From Alphaproteobacteria bacterium MarineAlpha6_Bin4 (GTDB taxonomy: Bacteria > Pseudomonadota > Alphaproteobacteria > GCA-002720895): a stretch of 46,410 nucleotides of DNA. Location: positions 1 to 46,410 of the forward strand of contig PTKO01000005.1 in NCBI GenBank assembly GCA_002937775.1, written 5' to 3'. Below are positions 12,502-23,641 of the stretch, one piece after another. The notes beneath the pieces are model-generated. The model did not search any database. It was given only the letters and a program-made list of their open reading frames with translations, and was not told the origin of the DNA. The translations under genes and the position numbers were made by a program. Numbering within the stretch: position 1 is the stretch's first letter; the number at the start of each line of letters is the position of its first letter.

Positions 12502-13338
12502 TTAAACTTTTTTCATTTCTAATTTTATTTTAGCTGCTGGAGCTGACTGCGTTATAGATCCAACAGAAATAAAATTTACACCAATTCTAGAAATTTTTTC
12601 AATATTTTGCAAATTTACACCCCCAGAAACTTCTATTTTTGCCCTTTTTCCAATGATTTTACTAGCTTTTTTTAGTTCTTTTAAATTCATATTATCTAAC
12701 AAAATGTGCTTTATTTTTAAAAAAATAGCTTCTTTAACCTGATTTAAATTATCACATTCGATAATTAAATTTTTCTTTTTGTTTTTATCAATTTTCTTTA
12801 TTTTTTCAGAAATATTTGATTCTAAAATTAAATGGTTATCTTTTAACATAAATCTATCGGCCAAATTAAATCTATGATTTTTTGCTCCGCCTAATCGAGT
12901 TGCATATTTTTCTAAATTTCTTATACCTGGAGTTGTTTTTCTTGTATCTAATAATATTGTATTAGAAGTTTTAATTTTTTTACAAAATTTTGAGGTTAAA
13001 GTGCTTATTCCTGACAAATGTTGCAATAAATTTAAAGCCGTTCTTTCGATTGACAAAATATCTCTAGCATTTCCTTCTATAATAAGAAATTTTGTTTTCC
13101 TTTTTATTCTTTTTCCATCTTTTAATTTAAATATTATTTTTAATTTTTTACATTTTCTTTTAAAAATATCTATGACTATGCTATTACCAGCAAGAATTAT
13201 ATCATCCTCTGCTACAAAGTTTGCTCTAGCATTCTGATTTTTTTTAATAAAAAATTTTGATGTTATATCTTTGTTAAATTTATCTTCATTAAGAAATGTC
13301 TGAATATAATCAGATATTTCTTTATTGCTTAGTTTCAT
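12502..13338 (-). CDS. nadC: Nicotinate-nucleotide diphosphorylase (carboxylating)
   Basis: ALNLLQHLSGISTLT, LDTRKTTPGIRNLEKYATRLGGAKNHRFNLADRFMLKDNH, IEVSGGVNLQNI. Confidence 0.95.
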   Translation of the reverse strand: MKLSNKEISDYIQTFLNEDKFNKDITSKFFIKKNQNARANFVAEDDIILAGNSIVIDIFKRKCKKLKIIFKLKDGKRIKRKTKFLIIEGNARDILSIERTALNLLQHLSGISTLTSKFCKKIKTSNTILLDTRKTTPGIRNLEKYATRLGGAKNHRFNLADRFMLKDNHLILESNISEKIKKIDKNKKKNLIIECDNLNQVKEAIFLKIKHILLDNMNLKELKKASKIIGKRAKIEVSGGVNLQNIEKISRIGVNFISVGSITQSAPAAKIKLEMKKV

Positions 13339-13351
13339 TTGAAAATTTTTT

Positions 13352-14335
13352 TTAATTGTTTGTCATCTTAAGCATGCGCTTAAGTGGTTTTTTTGCTTTG
13401 ATCATGAGTGTTTTACTTAAATGAATACCTGGTTTAGAATTTTTCAAAGCTAAATATATTTTTTCCATTGTGTTTAATGCCATATAAGGACATCTGTTAC
13501 AAGAACAATTCCCATCTGCCCCAGGAACTTCTATAAAAATTTTATCAGGGTTTCTTTTTTTCATTTGGTGCATAACGTTTGGTTCGGTACCGATAATAAA
13601 CTCTTTTTCTTTTGACTGAGAAACAAATTTTATTAAAGATGATGTAGATCCAATGTGTTCGGCATGTTTTAATATAGCTTCTGGGCACTCTGGGTGTGCA
13701 ATAAATAAAGCGTTAGGATTTTCGGCTTTTAAACTTAAAAGCTCCCTTTCTGAAAATTGTATATGTACTATACATGTGCCATCCCAAAGAAGCATATTTC
13801 TATTAGTGATTTTATTTAAATATGCACCTAAATGTTTATCAGGGGCAAAAATTATTGGTTTAGATTTTGGAATTTTATCAATAATTTCTTTTGCATTTGA
13901 TGACGTTACCACAATATCTGATAATGCTTTAATTTCAGCAGAACAATTTATATAAGTTATGGCTAAATGATTTTTGTTTTTTATTCGAAATTTCTTAAAC
14001 TCCTCTGGCTGACAAGATTGTTCTAATGTACAACCAGCATCTATATCTGGCAAAAGAACCTCTTTATCTGGACTTAAGATTTTTGCAACTTCAGCCATAA
14101 ATTTTACTCCACAAAAAACTATAGTATCAGCATCTGTGTTAGCTGCTTTTCTTGATAAATCCAAAGAATCACCAACATAATCTGCCAGATCTTGTATGTC
14201 ACTTGATTGATAAACATGTGCTAAAATAACTGCTTTTTTTAATTTTTTTAATCTTTGTATTTCAAAAGCATAATCTATGTTAGATAGATTTTTTTTAACA
14301 TCTTGTCGATTAAGTTTTAAAATATTCCTTAACAT
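13352..14335 (-). CDS. nadA: Quinolinate synthase A
   Basis: AVILAHVYQSSDIQDLADYVGDSLDLSRKAA, VFCGVKFMAEVAKIL, HPECP, CSCNRCPYMALN. Confidence 0.95.
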   Translation of the reverse strand: MLRNILKLNRQDVKKNLSNIDYAFEIQRLKKLKKAVILAHVYQSSDIQDLADYVGDSLDLSRKAANTDADTIVFCGVKFMAEVAKILSPDKEVLLPDIDAGCTLEQSCQPEEFKKFRIKNKNHLAITYINCSAEIKALSDIVVTSSNAKEIIDKIPKSKPIIFAPDKHLGAYLNKITNRNMLLWDGTCIVHIQFSERELLSLKAENPNALFIAHPECPEAILKHAEHIGSTSSLIKFVSQSKEKEFIIGTEPNVMHQMKKRNPDKIFIEVPGADGNCSCNRCPYMALNTMEKIYLALKNSKPGIHLSKTLMIKAKKPLKRMLKMTNN

Positions 14336-14388
14336 AACAACATTTTTTTAATTATAATAAATATCTAACATTTGAGGTTATAAAAGCA

Positions 14389-14595
14389 ATGGATGAAAAA
14401 ACTTTTAATTTAGAAATTAGAAAATTTCTAAAAAACTTTGGTATTACTGCACAAAGCGAAATTGAAAAAAAGGTAAGAGAATCATTATCAGATGGTTCTA
14501 TAAAAGAAGATGAAATTTTAGAGGTTGAGGCTAACTTGAACATTGGAAAAATAAATTTAAACCATAAAATTTCAGGAACTATAAAATTAAATTAA
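14389..14595 (+). CDS. Small conserved protein of unknown function (DUF6494-like)
   Basis: 68 aa: MDEKTFNLEIRKFLKNFGITAQSEIEKKVRESLSDGSIKEDEILEVEANLNI; resembles a short conserved alphaproteobacterial family recalled as DUF6494. Confidence 0.7.
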   Translation: MDEKTFNLEIRKFLKNFGITAQSEIEKKVRESLSDGSIKEDEILEVEANLNIGKINLNHKISGTIKLN

Positions 14596-14596
14596 A

Positions 14597-15379
14597 TTAA
14601 TTTTTATTAAAAGCTACCTTTTTTTTTATCTCTGCAATTGCTTTTGCAGGATTAAGCCCCTTAGGACATGAATTCGTACAGTTCATAATTGTATGACATC
14701 TAAAAAGAGACATAGAATTATTAAGTTGTTTTAATCTGTCAGAAGTAGAATCGTCTCTTGAATCCATAACCCAACGATAAGCAGAAAGCAACGTAGCTGG
14801 CCCTAAATAATCATTCTTTTTTTTTTGTCCGTTCCACCAATAACTAGGGCAGCTGGTTGAACAACAAAAACACATTATACATTCAATTAGGCCGTCTAGT
14901 TTAGACCTATCCTTCTGTGATTGAATTCTTTCGCTATTATTTCTTGGTTTAGAATTAGATTTTAACCATGGAGTTATTGAATTATATTGTTTATATGCAT
15001 TTTTCAAATCTGGTACCAGGTCCTTAATTACCGGCATATGAGGTAGTGGATAAATATTAATATCTCCCGAAATATCTTTTAAGGATTTTGTACACGCTAG
15101 AGTATTTACTCCATTTATATTCATTGAACAACTGCCACAAATTCCTTCTCTACATGATTTTCTAAAAGTAAGCGATGGATCTATATCATCTTTTATAGCT
15201 ATTAATGCATCTAGTACCATTTGGCCAGATTTGCTATCATCTAAATAGAATGTATCCATCTTCGGGTTTTCTTTTTTTTCTGGATTAAACCTATATATGT
15301 TAAATCTTTTACCAACAGGTTTATTATGTGTTTTACCTTTATCAATTTTAGAATTTTTTGGTAAATGAAACTGCACCAT
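14597..15379 (-). CDS. sdhB: Succinate dehydrogenase iron-sulfur subunit
   Basis: [60 protein letters not shown]. Confidence 0.97.
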   Translation of the reverse strand: MVQFHLPKNSKIDKGKTHNKPVGKRFNIYRFNPEKKENPKMDTFYLDDSKSGQMVLDALIAIKDDIDPSLTFRKSCREGICGSCSMNINGVNTLACTKSLKDISGDINIYPLPHMPVIKDLVPDLKNAYKQYNSITPWLKSNSKPRNNSERIQSQKDRSKLDGLIECIMCFCCSTSCPSYWWNGQKKKNDYLGPATLLSAYRWVMDSRDDSTSDRLKQLNNSMSLFRCHTIMNCTNSCPKGLNPAKAIAEIKKKVAFNKN

Positions 15380-15406
15380 AATAATTAATATAACATTTGG
15401 TTCTTA

Positions 15407-17197
15407 TTAGTAAACTCTTGCCTTTGGTGGAAAAGATTTAACCTCGTTAGTTAATGGTTCTAATTTTACAGGTCTATAAGTTATATCAGTTTTTCCTTCA
15501 TTATTAATTTCTGTTAAGGTGTGCTTCATCCAATTCTTGTCATCCCGGTTTGGAAAATCCTCTCTTGAGTGAGCTCCTCTGCTTTCTTTTCTATTTAAAG
15601 CTGAAACAATAGCAACCAAACTTTGAGATAAAAGATTATCAAATTCCAGAGTTTCAACTAGATCTGTATTCCAAATTAAAGACTTATCAGTTGTTTTTAT
15701 ATTCGATTTAGATTTAAAACATTTTTCAAGTTTCAATTTTCCTTCCATCAACAATTTATTATTTCGAAAAACAGAACAATATTTTTGCATTGTTTTTTGC
15801 ATATCCTTTCTAAGTTCTGAGGTAGAAATTGTTCCTTTAGCATTCCTAAAGAAATCCAATCTACTTAAGGCTTTATCTAAAGATTTTTTATCAATTTTTT
15901 TCATTTTATTTTTTTTCTTTATAATTTTTTTACATCTCTCTGCTGCAGCTCTTCCAAAAACAATTAAGTCTAGCAAAGAATTGGATCCTAGCCTATTAGC
16001 ACCATGGACTGAAACACAAGCAGCTTCTCCTATAGCCATTAGTCCGGGAACAACTTCCTGAGAACCTGACGGATTAGATTTGACAACCTCTGCATGTATA
16101 TTCGTTGGGATACCACCCATGTTATAATGTACTGTTGGAATAACAGGGATTGGTTTTTTTGATACATCGACTCCAGAAAATATTTTAGCAGTTTCCGAAA
16201 TACCTGGTAACTTCTCATTTAAAATTTTTTTATCAATATCTTCCAGATGAAGTAGCACGTGGTCATTTTCTTCTCCTACTCCTCGACCCTCAACTATTTC
16301 TTGCGTTATTGCTCTACTTACAACATCTCTGCTAGCCAAGTCCTTTGCTGATGGAGCATATCTTTCCATAAATTTTTCTCCTTTAGAATTAGTTAAATAC
16401 CCTCCTTCTCCCCTAGCACCTTCGGTAATTAAGCAACCTGCTGTATAAATACCTGTTGGGTGAAATTGAATAAACTCCATATCTTGCAATGGAATACCAG
16501 CTCTTAACACCATCGCGTTTCCATCTCCGGTACAAGTATGAGCAGATGTTGCTGACATGTAAGCTCTTCCCCAACCACCAGTTGCCATTAAAGTAATATG
16601 TGATTTAAAAATATGTAGTGATCCATCTTCTAAGCACCATGCCAATACTCCTGCACAAGAACCGTTCTTACTCATCAAAATATCTAAAACTACATATTCA
16701 ATATAAAATTTGACTTTGTTTTTAATAGATTGTTGGTACAAAGTATGAAGAATTGCATGTCCAGTCCTATCAGCTGCAGCACAAGTTCTTTGTGCTTGTT
16801 CTTTACCATAATGCTTAGACATTCCTCCAAATGCCCTTTGATAAATTTTTCCATTTTCTGTTCTTGAAAATGGAACTCCATAATTTTCTAACTCAATAAC
16901 CGAGTTCATTGCTTCTTTACACATATATTCTATTGCATCCTGATCTCCCAACCAATCAGACCCTTTTACTGTATCATACATATGCCATCTCCAATTATCT
17001 TCTCCGACATTTCCTAAAGCTGCTGAAATTCCACCTTGTGCTGCAACTGTATGACTTCTAGTTGGGAACACTTTAGTAATACAAGCAGTTTTTAATCCTT
17101 TGGCGGCAACTCCCATACAAGCTCTTAAACCTGATCCCCCAGCTCCAATAACTAGAACGTCAAATTTGTGTTTATGAAGCTTATAAGATTTTTTCAT
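15407..17197 (-). CDS. sdhA: Succinate dehydrogenase flavoprotein subunit
   Basis: [66 protein letters not shown]. Confidence 0.98.
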   Translation of the reverse strand: MKKSYKLHKHKFDVLVIGAGGSGLRACMGVAAKGLKTACITKVFPTRSHTVAAQGGISAALGNVGEDNWRWHMYDTVKGSDWLGDQDAIEYMCKEAMNSVIELENYGVPFSRTENGKIYQRAFGGMSKHYGKEQAQRTCAAADRTGHAILHTLYQQSIKNKVKFYIEYVVLDILMSKNGSCAGVLAWCLEDGSLHIFKSHITLMATGGWGRAYMSATSAHTCTGDGNAMVLRAGIPLQDMEFIQFHPTGIYTAGCLITEGARGEGGYLTNSKGEKFMERYAPSAKDLASRDVVSRAITQEIVEGRGVGEENDHVLLHLEDIDKKILNEKLPGISETAKIFSGVDVSKKPIPVIPTVHYNMGGIPTNIHAEVVKSNPSGSQEVVPGLMAIGEAACVSVHGANRLGSNSLLDLIVFGRAAAERCKKIIKKKNKMKKIDKKSLDKALSRLDFFRNAKGTISTSELRKDMQKTMQKYCSVFRNNKLLMEGKLKLEKCFKSKSNIKTTDKSLIWNTDLVETLEFDNLLSQSLVAIVSALNRKESRGAHSREDFPNRDDKNWMKHTLTEINNEGKTDITYRPVKLEPLTNEVKSFPPKARVY

Positions 17198-17571
17198 ACA
17201 ATTTTGCTATAAATATTCCACGCAGAAATTACTGATATAAAAATTAATAAAAAACTTATCATTTTTAATAAAGTAGAAATTATTTTTTTTCTTTTTTTTG
17301 ATTGCACATAATCTTCAAAAATATTTAACATTCCTAAAGTAGAATGATGCACAACAACTAAAAAAAATATTATAAATAAAATTAGATTTATTGGAGTTTT
17401 AATCCAGCTATTAAAATCTTTTGTAAAAGCAATCGGTAATTTTTGAAAAGAAAAAACTATCACAACAAATATTAATATCATTAATAAAGCTGAAATTCTT
17501 TGCCAAATCCAATGACTTAAACCATCTTTACTAAAACCAAACGAAAAAAATTTTCTTAAAAAATTAAACAC
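17194..17571 (-). CDS. sdhD: Succinate dehydrogenase hydrophobic membrane anchor subunit
   Basis: [37 protein letters not shown]; position in sdhCDAB. Confidence 0.9.
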   Translation of the reverse strand: MFNFLRKFFSFGFSKDGLSHWIWQRISALLMILIFVVIVFSFQKLPIAFTKDFNSWIKTPINLILFIIFFLVVVHHSTLGMLNIFEDYVQSKKRKKIISTLLKMISFLLIFISVISAWNIYSKIV

Positions 17572-17942
17572 TAAAAAAACCAGATATAGATATTTATAGT
17601 TAAAGTTAAAAAAATTATTACAAAACCAGTTAAATAAACATTTTTAATATTAAACCCATATCCAAAATCCCAAATTATGTGTCTTAATCCATTTAACAAG
17701 TGATATGTAAATGATAATGATATAAAAAAAAGAACAACTTGGCCTAAGTGTGAAAATAAAAAGTTATTTAAAATAATTTTTAGGTTGCTATTAAATGCTG
17801 TACAAAAAAGCCAAAGGGAAACTAAAAATGTTGATAAATATAAAATAACTCCTGTAAATCTATGAGAGATAGATAAAATTGAAGTTATCTGCGGCTTGTA
17901 AATTTGTAAATGCGGTGATAAAGGTCTATTTTTGTTTTTCAT
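17571..17942 (-). CDS. sdhC: Succinate dehydrogenase cytochrome b556 subunit
   Basis: MKNKNRPLSPHLQIYKPQITSILSISHRFTGVILY, YHLLNGLRHIIWDFG; start placed at 17942, overlapping the upstream maoC stop by 1 nt. Confidence 0.92.
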   Translation of the reverse strand: MKNKNRPLSPHLQIYKPQITSILSISHRFTGVILYLSTFLVSLWLFCTAFNSNLKIILNNFLFSHLGQVVLFFISLSFTYHLLNGLRHIIWDFGYGFNIKNVYLTGFVIIFLTLTINIYIWFF

Positions 17943-19006
17943 TATTTGATTTTTTTTGGAATTAAAACCCAATAATCAATTTCTAATACTACATTTTCAT
18001 TATATTCTTTTTCTTTATTTTTATATAAAGGAAAATCTTTACAAAAATTATCTTTAACACCAACTGACTTCAATCTTAAAGCTCCTAGATTTTTATTATT
18101 TTTTAATTCTTTTTTATCTAAAATTTCACTCCATGCATAAATGGTATTTCCTGCAACTGAAGGTGAAACGTGTTTTCCATTATTAATAGCTAAAATTTTA
18201 AAAGCATTACTTAGGCCATTAAAAGAAAGCATCCTCACTAAACTAATTACATGGCCTCCGTAAACAATTCTTTTTCCAAGTCTTCCATTTTTTTCTGTAT
18301 GTTCATTAAAATGAACTTTTGCAGTATTTTGATATAATCTAGTTGCTGTCATATGATCTGCTTCTTCTATTGTCATGCCATCTATATGATCAATTTTTTC
18401 TCCTATTTCATAATCATCCCATAAATATTTTGAACCGCTTTCATCAAAATCATATTTGGACATGTCTAATTTTTCAGGGTAGCTTAAATCTTCTACGCTT
18501 ACTTCATTTTTAAGTTCTGGTATAACTGTTTTAGGAGCATTGCTTGAATCATCTCTTTTATTAACCATTACCCATCTGATATAATCAAGGACAGTTTCAT
18601 TTTTTTGATTTTTACCAACAGAATTTACCCATACAATCCCTGTTTTTTTATTAGAATTTTCTTTAACGCCTAAAACTTTTGAAGTAGTTTTTATCGTATC
18701 TCCTACATAGACTGGATTTATAAATTTGCAAGAAGCATATCCGAGATTGGCAGGAGAATTTAAAGATATATCAGGTACTGTTTTTCCAAATACCATATTA
18801 AAAGTTAAAATATCATCAATTGGTGCTTGTTTAAACCCGATTTTCCTAGCAAATTCATTTGATGAATGTAAAACAAACCTTGATCCTAACAATCCTATAA
18901 ATAAAGATACATCGCCTGAAGAAATTGTCCTAGGAGTAGAATGTTTTAATTCTTGACCAACAAAAAAATCTTCAAAGAAATTTCCAGAATTTGTTTTATT
19001 TTTCAT
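17942..19006 (-). CDS. MaoC-type double hot-dog dehydratase (mesaconyl-CoA / beta-methylmalyl-CoA hydratase-like)
   Basis: Two MaoC-like halves: FFEDFFVGQELKHSTPRTISSGDVSLFIGL and WDDYEIGEKIDHIDGMTIEEADHMTATRLYQNTAKVHFNEH. Confidence 0.8.
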   Translation of the reverse strand: MKNKTNSGNFFEDFFVGQELKHSTPRTISSGDVSLFIGLLGSRFVLHSSNEFARKIGFKQAPIDDILTFNMVFGKTVPDISLNSPANLGYASCKFINPVYVGDTIKTTSKVLGVKENSNKKTGIVWVNSVGKNQKNETVLDYIRWVMVNKRDDSSNAPKTVIPELKNEVSVEDLSYPEKLDMSKYDFDESGSKYLWDDYEIGEKIDHIDGMTIEEADHMTATRLYQNTAKVHFNEHTEKNGRLGKRIVYGGHVISLVRMLSFNGLSNAFKILAINNGKHVSPSVAGNTIYAWSEILDKKELKNNKNLGALRLKSVGVKDNFCKDFPLYKNKEKEYNENVVLEIDYWVLIPKKIK

Positions 19007-20018
19007 TTTTTAATACTTTCATTTTTAATAATTCTTCACCAATTTGTATTGCATTTAAAGCTGCGCCCTTCCTCAAATTATCTGCCACAATCCATAAAGA
19101 TATACCATTTTTTATTGTTTTATCTTTTCTTATTCTACTAACATAAACTTTGTCTTCACCTGCGCATTCTTCTGGTGTTACATATCCTTCATCTTGTCTA
19201 AAATCTATTACTGAAACACCGGGGGTTTTTTTTAGAGTTTCTCTTAATTTATCTTCCGAAATTTCTTTTTCGAATTCAATATTTACAGACTCTCCATGCC
19301 CAATAAACACTGGTACTCTAACACAAGTTGCAGAAACTTTTATACTTTTATCTAAAATTTTTTGCGTTTCAACTTCCATTTTCCATTCCTCTTTTGTTTG
19401 TCCATCATCTAAGAATTTATCTATATGTGGGATCACATTAAAAGCTATTTGTTTAGTAAAAAATTTTTTCTTAATTTGATTATTTGCGAAAATATCCTTT
19501 GTTTGCTCAAATAATTCATCCATTTGTTCTCTACCTGCACCAGAAGTAGATTGATAAGTTGAAACTATAACTCTTTTTATTTTAAATAAATCATGAAGTG
19601 GTTTCAAAACCATTACCATTTGAATAGTTGAACAATTAGGATTTGCTATTATGTTTTTTTTTATTTTTTTTAGATCTTGATTGTTAACTTCTGGAACTAC
19701 TAAAGGGATATCAGGGTCCATTCTAAAATAAGATGAATTATCTATTACAATACATCCAGATTTTGCAGCCTTAGGTGCAAATTCTGAAGCTGCTTTTGAA
19801 CCTGCAGAAGAAAAAGCCAAACCGCACTTGTTAAAATTAAATTTACTTAAATCTTGAACGCTTATTTCTTTTTTATTAAATAACAATTTTTTTCCTTCTG
19901 ATTTAGAAGAAGCAAGTAAAAATAACTCTTCAATTGGAAACTTTCTTTCTTCTAGTATTGAAATAAATTCTCTTCCAACATTTCCTGTGGCGCCTAATAT
20001 TGAAACTTTAATACCCAT
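18996..20018 (-). CDS. asd: Aspartate-semialdehyde dehydrogenase
   Basis: VSILGATGNVGREFISILEERKFP, NPNCSTIQMVMVLKPLHD, STYQSTSGAGREQMDEL. Confidence 0.96.
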   Translation of the reverse strand: MGIKVSILGATGNVGREFISILEERKFPIEELFLLASSKSEGKKLLFNKKEISVQDLSKFNFNKCGLAFSSAGSKAASEFAPKAAKSGCIVIDNSSYFRMDPDIPLVVPEVNNQDLKKIKKNIIANPNCSTIQMVMVLKPLHDLFKIKRVIVSTYQSTSGAGREQMDELFEQTKDIFANNQIKKKFFTKQIAFNVIPHIDKFLDDGQTKEEWKMEVETQKILDKSIKVSATCVRVPVFIGHGESVNIEFEKEISEDKLRETLKKTPGVSVIDFRQDEGYVTPEECAGEDKVYVSRIRKDKTIKNGISLWIVADNLRKGAALNAIQIGEELLKMKVLKNEK

Positions 20019-20020
20019 TT

Positions 20021-21127
20021 TTAAAAATTTTTTTCTATCTCCTTTGTAATTAAGTCTCCCATTTCTTTAGTTCCAACTTTTTTTGATTCTTTATCCATTA
20101 TATCTTCTGTTCTAAAACCATTATCTAAAACTTTTTTAACCGATTTATCAATGATTTTAGATAAATTTTGATTATTGAATGAATAAAAAACCATCATAGA
20201 AAAACTTAATATTGTAGCAATTGGATTTGCTATATTTTTTCCAGCAATATCAGGAGCACTTCCATGAACTGGCTCATAAAGCCCTGACGAATAATTTCCG
20301 TTATTAATTTTACCAAGAGAAGCAGATGGTAACATGCCAAGAGATCCGGTTAGCATTGCAGCGGCGTCAGATAACAAATCTCCAAATAAATTATCAGTAA
20401 GAATAATATCAAATTGTTTTGGATTTCTTATAAGTTGCATTGCGCAATTATCAGCATACATATGTTTTAAATCAATATTTGGATATTTAATCTTTCCTAA
20501 TTTTTCAACTTCTTCTTTCCAAAGTTTTCCACTTTCCATAACATTTGATTTTTCAACTGAAGTTAAAATTTTTTTTCTTTTTTTTGCTAGTTCAAAAGCT
20601 ACTTGCGCAACTCTTTTTATTTCATCTGTTGTATAAACTTGCGTGTTTATTCCTCTTCTTTGACCATTTCCCAAATCTTCTATACCTCTTGGTTTGCCAA
20701 AGTAAACTCCACCTGTCAACTCTCTAACAATTAGTATGTCTAAACCTTTTATAATTTCAGGCTTCAAACTAGATGCATGAATAAGAGGATCAAAAGATAT
20801 AGCTGGTCTTAAATTAGCAAATAATTCTAAATCGCTTCTAAGTCTTAACAATCCTTGCTCTGGTCTTTTATCAAATGGCAAATTATCCCATTTTGGCCCT
20901 CCTACTGCTCCTAAAAGAACAGCGTCAGATTTCTTAGCATTTTCAATTGTTTCATCTTTAATAGGAACATTATGTTCATCAATACATGCTCCACCAACAA
21001 GATCTTCCTCTATTGCTATATTAAGTATTTTTTTTTTATTAAAAAAATTTATTATTTTTTTTACTTCATCTACAGCTTCGGGGCCGACTCCATCTCCTGA
21101 TAATACCAATATTTTATTTTCATCCAT
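20021..21127 (-). CDS. leuB: 3-isopropylmalate dehydrogenase
   Basis: LVLSGDGVGPEAVDEV, LLGAVGGPKWD, DNLFGDLLSDAAAMLTGSLGMLPSASL, EPVHGSAPDIAGKNIANPIA. Confidence 0.97.
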   Translation of the reverse strand: MDENKILVLSGDGVGPEAVDEVKKIINFFNKKKILNIAIEEDLVGGACIDEHNVPIKDETIENAKKSDAVLLGAVGGPKWDNLPFDKRPEQGLLRLRSDLELFANLRPAISFDPLIHASSLKPEIIKGLDILIVRELTGGVYFGKPRGIEDLGNGQRRGINTQVYTTDEIKRVAQVAFELAKKRKKILTSVEKSNVMESGKLWKEEVEKLGKIKYPNIDLKHMYADNCAMQLIRNPKQFDIILTDNLFGDLLSDAAAMLTGSLGMLPSASLGKINNGNYSSGLYEPVHGSAPDIAGKNIANPIATILSFSMMVFYSFNNQNLSKIIDKSVKKVLDNGFRTEDIMDKESKKVGTKEMGDLITKEIEKNF

Positions 21128-21740
21128 TTTTTTTATTTAACCATGGGTAGTGTTTTCCAATTTTAATCTCAAATTCATCTATTAATTTTTTTTTTTCTAG
21201 GGTTTTTGATATATCATCAATTCCTTCTAATAAATTATTTTTTAAATAAGGCAAAATGTCAAAACCTATATTTTTTCCTGTTTTTGTTTTAATAGACTGA
21301 TTTTCTAAATCAATTTCCAATTCAGAAGTTTTAGCTAATGAAATAATTTTTATTATATTTTCTATCTGATTATTTTTTAAAATAATTGGTAAGACTCCAT
21401 TTTTAAAACAATTATTATAAAAAATATCTGCAAACTCTGTTCCTATTAAACATTTAATACCAAAATCTTTTAATGCCCAAACCGCATGTTCTCTTGAAGA
21501 CCCGCATCCAAAATTTTTACCAGTAACTAATATTTGGGAACTTTTATAGTGTGGTTGATTTAAAATAAATTTTTTATTCTCCGAACCATCTTCATTAAAA
21601 CGAATATATGAAAATAAATCTTTTCCTAAGCCTTTTCGACTTATAGTTTTTAAACTTTCAGCTGGAATTATTAAGTCTGTATCAACGTTTATTCTTGTGA
21701 AAGGCGCTGCTATGCCTATTATTTTTTTAAACTTTTCCAT
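21120..21740 (-). CDS. leuD: 3-isopropylmalate dehydratase small subunit
   Basis: NVDTDLIIPAESLKTISRKGLGKDLFSYIRF, GKNFGCGSSREHAVWALKDFGIKCLIG. Confidence 0.96.
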   Translation of the reverse strand: MEKFKKIIGIAAPFTRINVDTDLIIPAESLKTISRKGLGKDLFSYIRFNEDGSENKKFILNQPHYKSSQILVTGKNFGCGSSREHAVWALKDFGIKCLIGTEFADIFYNNCFKNGVLPIILKNNQIENIIKIISLAKTSELEIDLENQSIKTKTGKNIGFDILPYLKNNLLEGIDDISKTLEKKKLIDEFEIKIGKHYPWLNKKNG

Positions 21741-21746
21741 TATTAA

Positions 21747-23150
21747 CTAAATAAATTGTCTGACGTCAGTTAAATGTCCTGAAATTGCTGCAGCTGCAGC
21801 CATAATAGGACTAACAAGATGTGTTCTTCCGCCTTTACCTTGTCTGCCTTCAAAATTTCTATTTGATGTCGACGCACATCTCTCACCAGGTTTTAATTTG
21901 TCTGCATTCATTGCAAGACACATAGAACAGCCAGATTCTCTCCATTCAAAACCAGCTTCTTTAAAAATTTTATCCAAACCTTCTTTTTCTGCTTGCTGTC
22001 TGACCAAACCTGACCCAGGAACTACCATAGCTTTTGTTTTTACATTTTTTCCTTTAACTATATCAGCAGCAGCTCTCAAATCTTCTATCCTTGAATTTGT
22101 ACATGACCCAATGAACACTTGGTCTAATTTTATATCTTCCATTTTTGTTCCTGGCTTTAATCCCATATAATTTAATGAATTAATAATTGATTGTTTTTTA
22201 TTTAAATCCTTTTCACTGTTAGGATCAGGCACTTCTCCTTTTATTGAACAAACATCTTGTGGTGATGTACCCCATGTTACTTGTGGTTCTAATTTATCAA
22301 CCTCTAATATTTCCTCACTATCATATTTTGCGCCTTCATCACTAGGCAAACTTTTCCAAAATTTTAAAGCTTCGTTCCAATCTTTCTTTGGTGCAAAATT
22401 TCTACCATTTATATAATTAAATGTGGTTTCATCTGGTGCTATAAGTCCTGCTCTTGCACCAGCTTCTATTGACATATTACATATGGTCATTCTACCTTCC
22501 ATAGACAAATTTTTAATGGCATCTCCGGAATATTCAATAACATGACCAGTTCCTCCAGCAGTTCCAATTTTTCCAATTAAACCTAATATTAGATCTTTAG
22601 CGGTAATGCCAATTTGCATTTTTCCATTTAGATTTATTCTCATATTTTTTGCTGGTTTTTGCATTAATGTTTGCGTTGCAAGTACATGCTCAACTTCTGA
22701 TGTTCCTATTCCAAAAGCTAATGCGCCAAATGCTCCATGAGTTGATGTATGACTGTCTCCACAAACTATTGTCATTCCTGGTTGCGTTAATCCTTGTTCT
22801 GGACCAATAATATGAACTATTCCTTGTCTAACATCTCCAATAGGAAAATAAGATATATTAAAATCCTTTGTATTCTTTTCTAATGCTGCAAGTTGTTTTT
22901 TTGAAAGCTCGTCTTCTATTTTGTTTCTATTTAATGTTGGCACATTATGATCAGGAACAGCATAAGTTTTATCAGGTTGTCTAACTTTTCTTTTTGTTAA
23001 TCTTAATCCCTCAAAAGCCTGTGGACTTGTTACTTCATGAACTAAATGTAAATCGATATATAATAATGAATTATTTTCATCTATATTATCAATTACATGA
23101 TTATTCCATATTTTATCAAATAAAGTTTTAGGTGATATATTTTCACTCAT
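21747..23150 (-). CDS. leuC: 3-isopropylmalate dehydratase large subunit
   Basis: [75 protein letters not shown]. Confidence 0.97.
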   Translation of the reverse strand: MSENISPKTLFDKIWNNHVIDNIDENNSLLYIDLHLVHEVTSPQAFEGLRLTKRKVRQPDKTYAVPDHNVPTLNRNKIEDELSKKQLAALEKNTKDFNISYFPIGDVRQGIVHIIGPEQGLTQPGMTIVCGDSHTSTHGAFGALAFGIGTSEVEHVLATQTLMQKPAKNMRINLNGKMQIGITAKDLILGLIGKIGTAGGTGHVIEYSGDAIKNLSMEGRMTICNMSIEAGARAGLIAPDETTFNYINGRNFAPKKDWNEALKFWKSLPSDEGAKYDSEEILEVDKLEPQVTWGTSPQDVCSIKGEVPDPNSEKDLNKKQSIINSLNYMGLKPGTKMEDIKLDQVFIGSCTNSRIEDLRAAADIVKGKNVKTKAMVVPGSGLVRQQAEKEGLDKIFKEAGFEWRESGCSMCLAMNADKLKPGERCASTSNRNFEGRQGKGGRTHLVSPIMAAAAAISGHLTDVRQFI

Positions 23151-23173
23151 ACTAAATAGTTAGTAATTATTTT

Positions 23174-23641
23174 TTAATCTTCTTTATTTTTATTATTATC
23201 CTTAGTTTCTTTTTTATCAGAAGATTTTTTTTCAACTTTCTCTAGTTTTTTTTCATTATTATCTAACTTTGATTCTACTATCTTTTCTTTTTCTTTAGTT
23301 ATTCTTGCTTTTCTTCCAGTTAATTCTCTTAAATAATACAATTTTGCTCTTCTGACGTTACCTTTAGTTTTAACTTCAATTTTAGATATATTTGGCGAAT
23401 AAAGTGGAAAAACTCTCTCTACACCTTCACCATATGAAATTTTTCTAACTGTAAAAGATGAATTAATACCAGCGTTCTTTTTTGAAATACAAACTCCTTC
23501 AAAAGCTTGGTCTCTTGTTCTTTTTTTTTCTTTTACTTTTACATAAACAATTAAAGTGTCGCCAGGATTGAATTCTGGCATTTTTTTAGTTTGTTTAATT
23601 TTTTCTAAATATTTTTTTTCAAATGTTTCTAAATTTTTCAT
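23174..23641 (-). CDS. rplS: 50S ribosomal protein L19 with charged C-terminal tail
   Basis: [55 protein letters not shown]; 155 aa with K/E/D/N-rich tail. Confidence 0.95.
   Translation of the reverse strand: MKNLETFEKKYLEKIKQTKKMPEFNPGDTLIVYVKVKEKKRTRDQAFEGVCISKKNAGINSSFTVRKISYGEGVERVFPLYSPNISKIEVKTKGNVRRAKLYYLRELTGRKARITKEKEKIVESKLDNNEKKLEKVEKKSSDKKETKDNNKNKED

Noticed and set aside
19150-20727. Plus-strand ORFs antisense to asd and leuB (19150-19479, 20334-20636, 20545-20727)
   Set aside because: Antisense to strongly conserved genes, no recognisable domains or signals.
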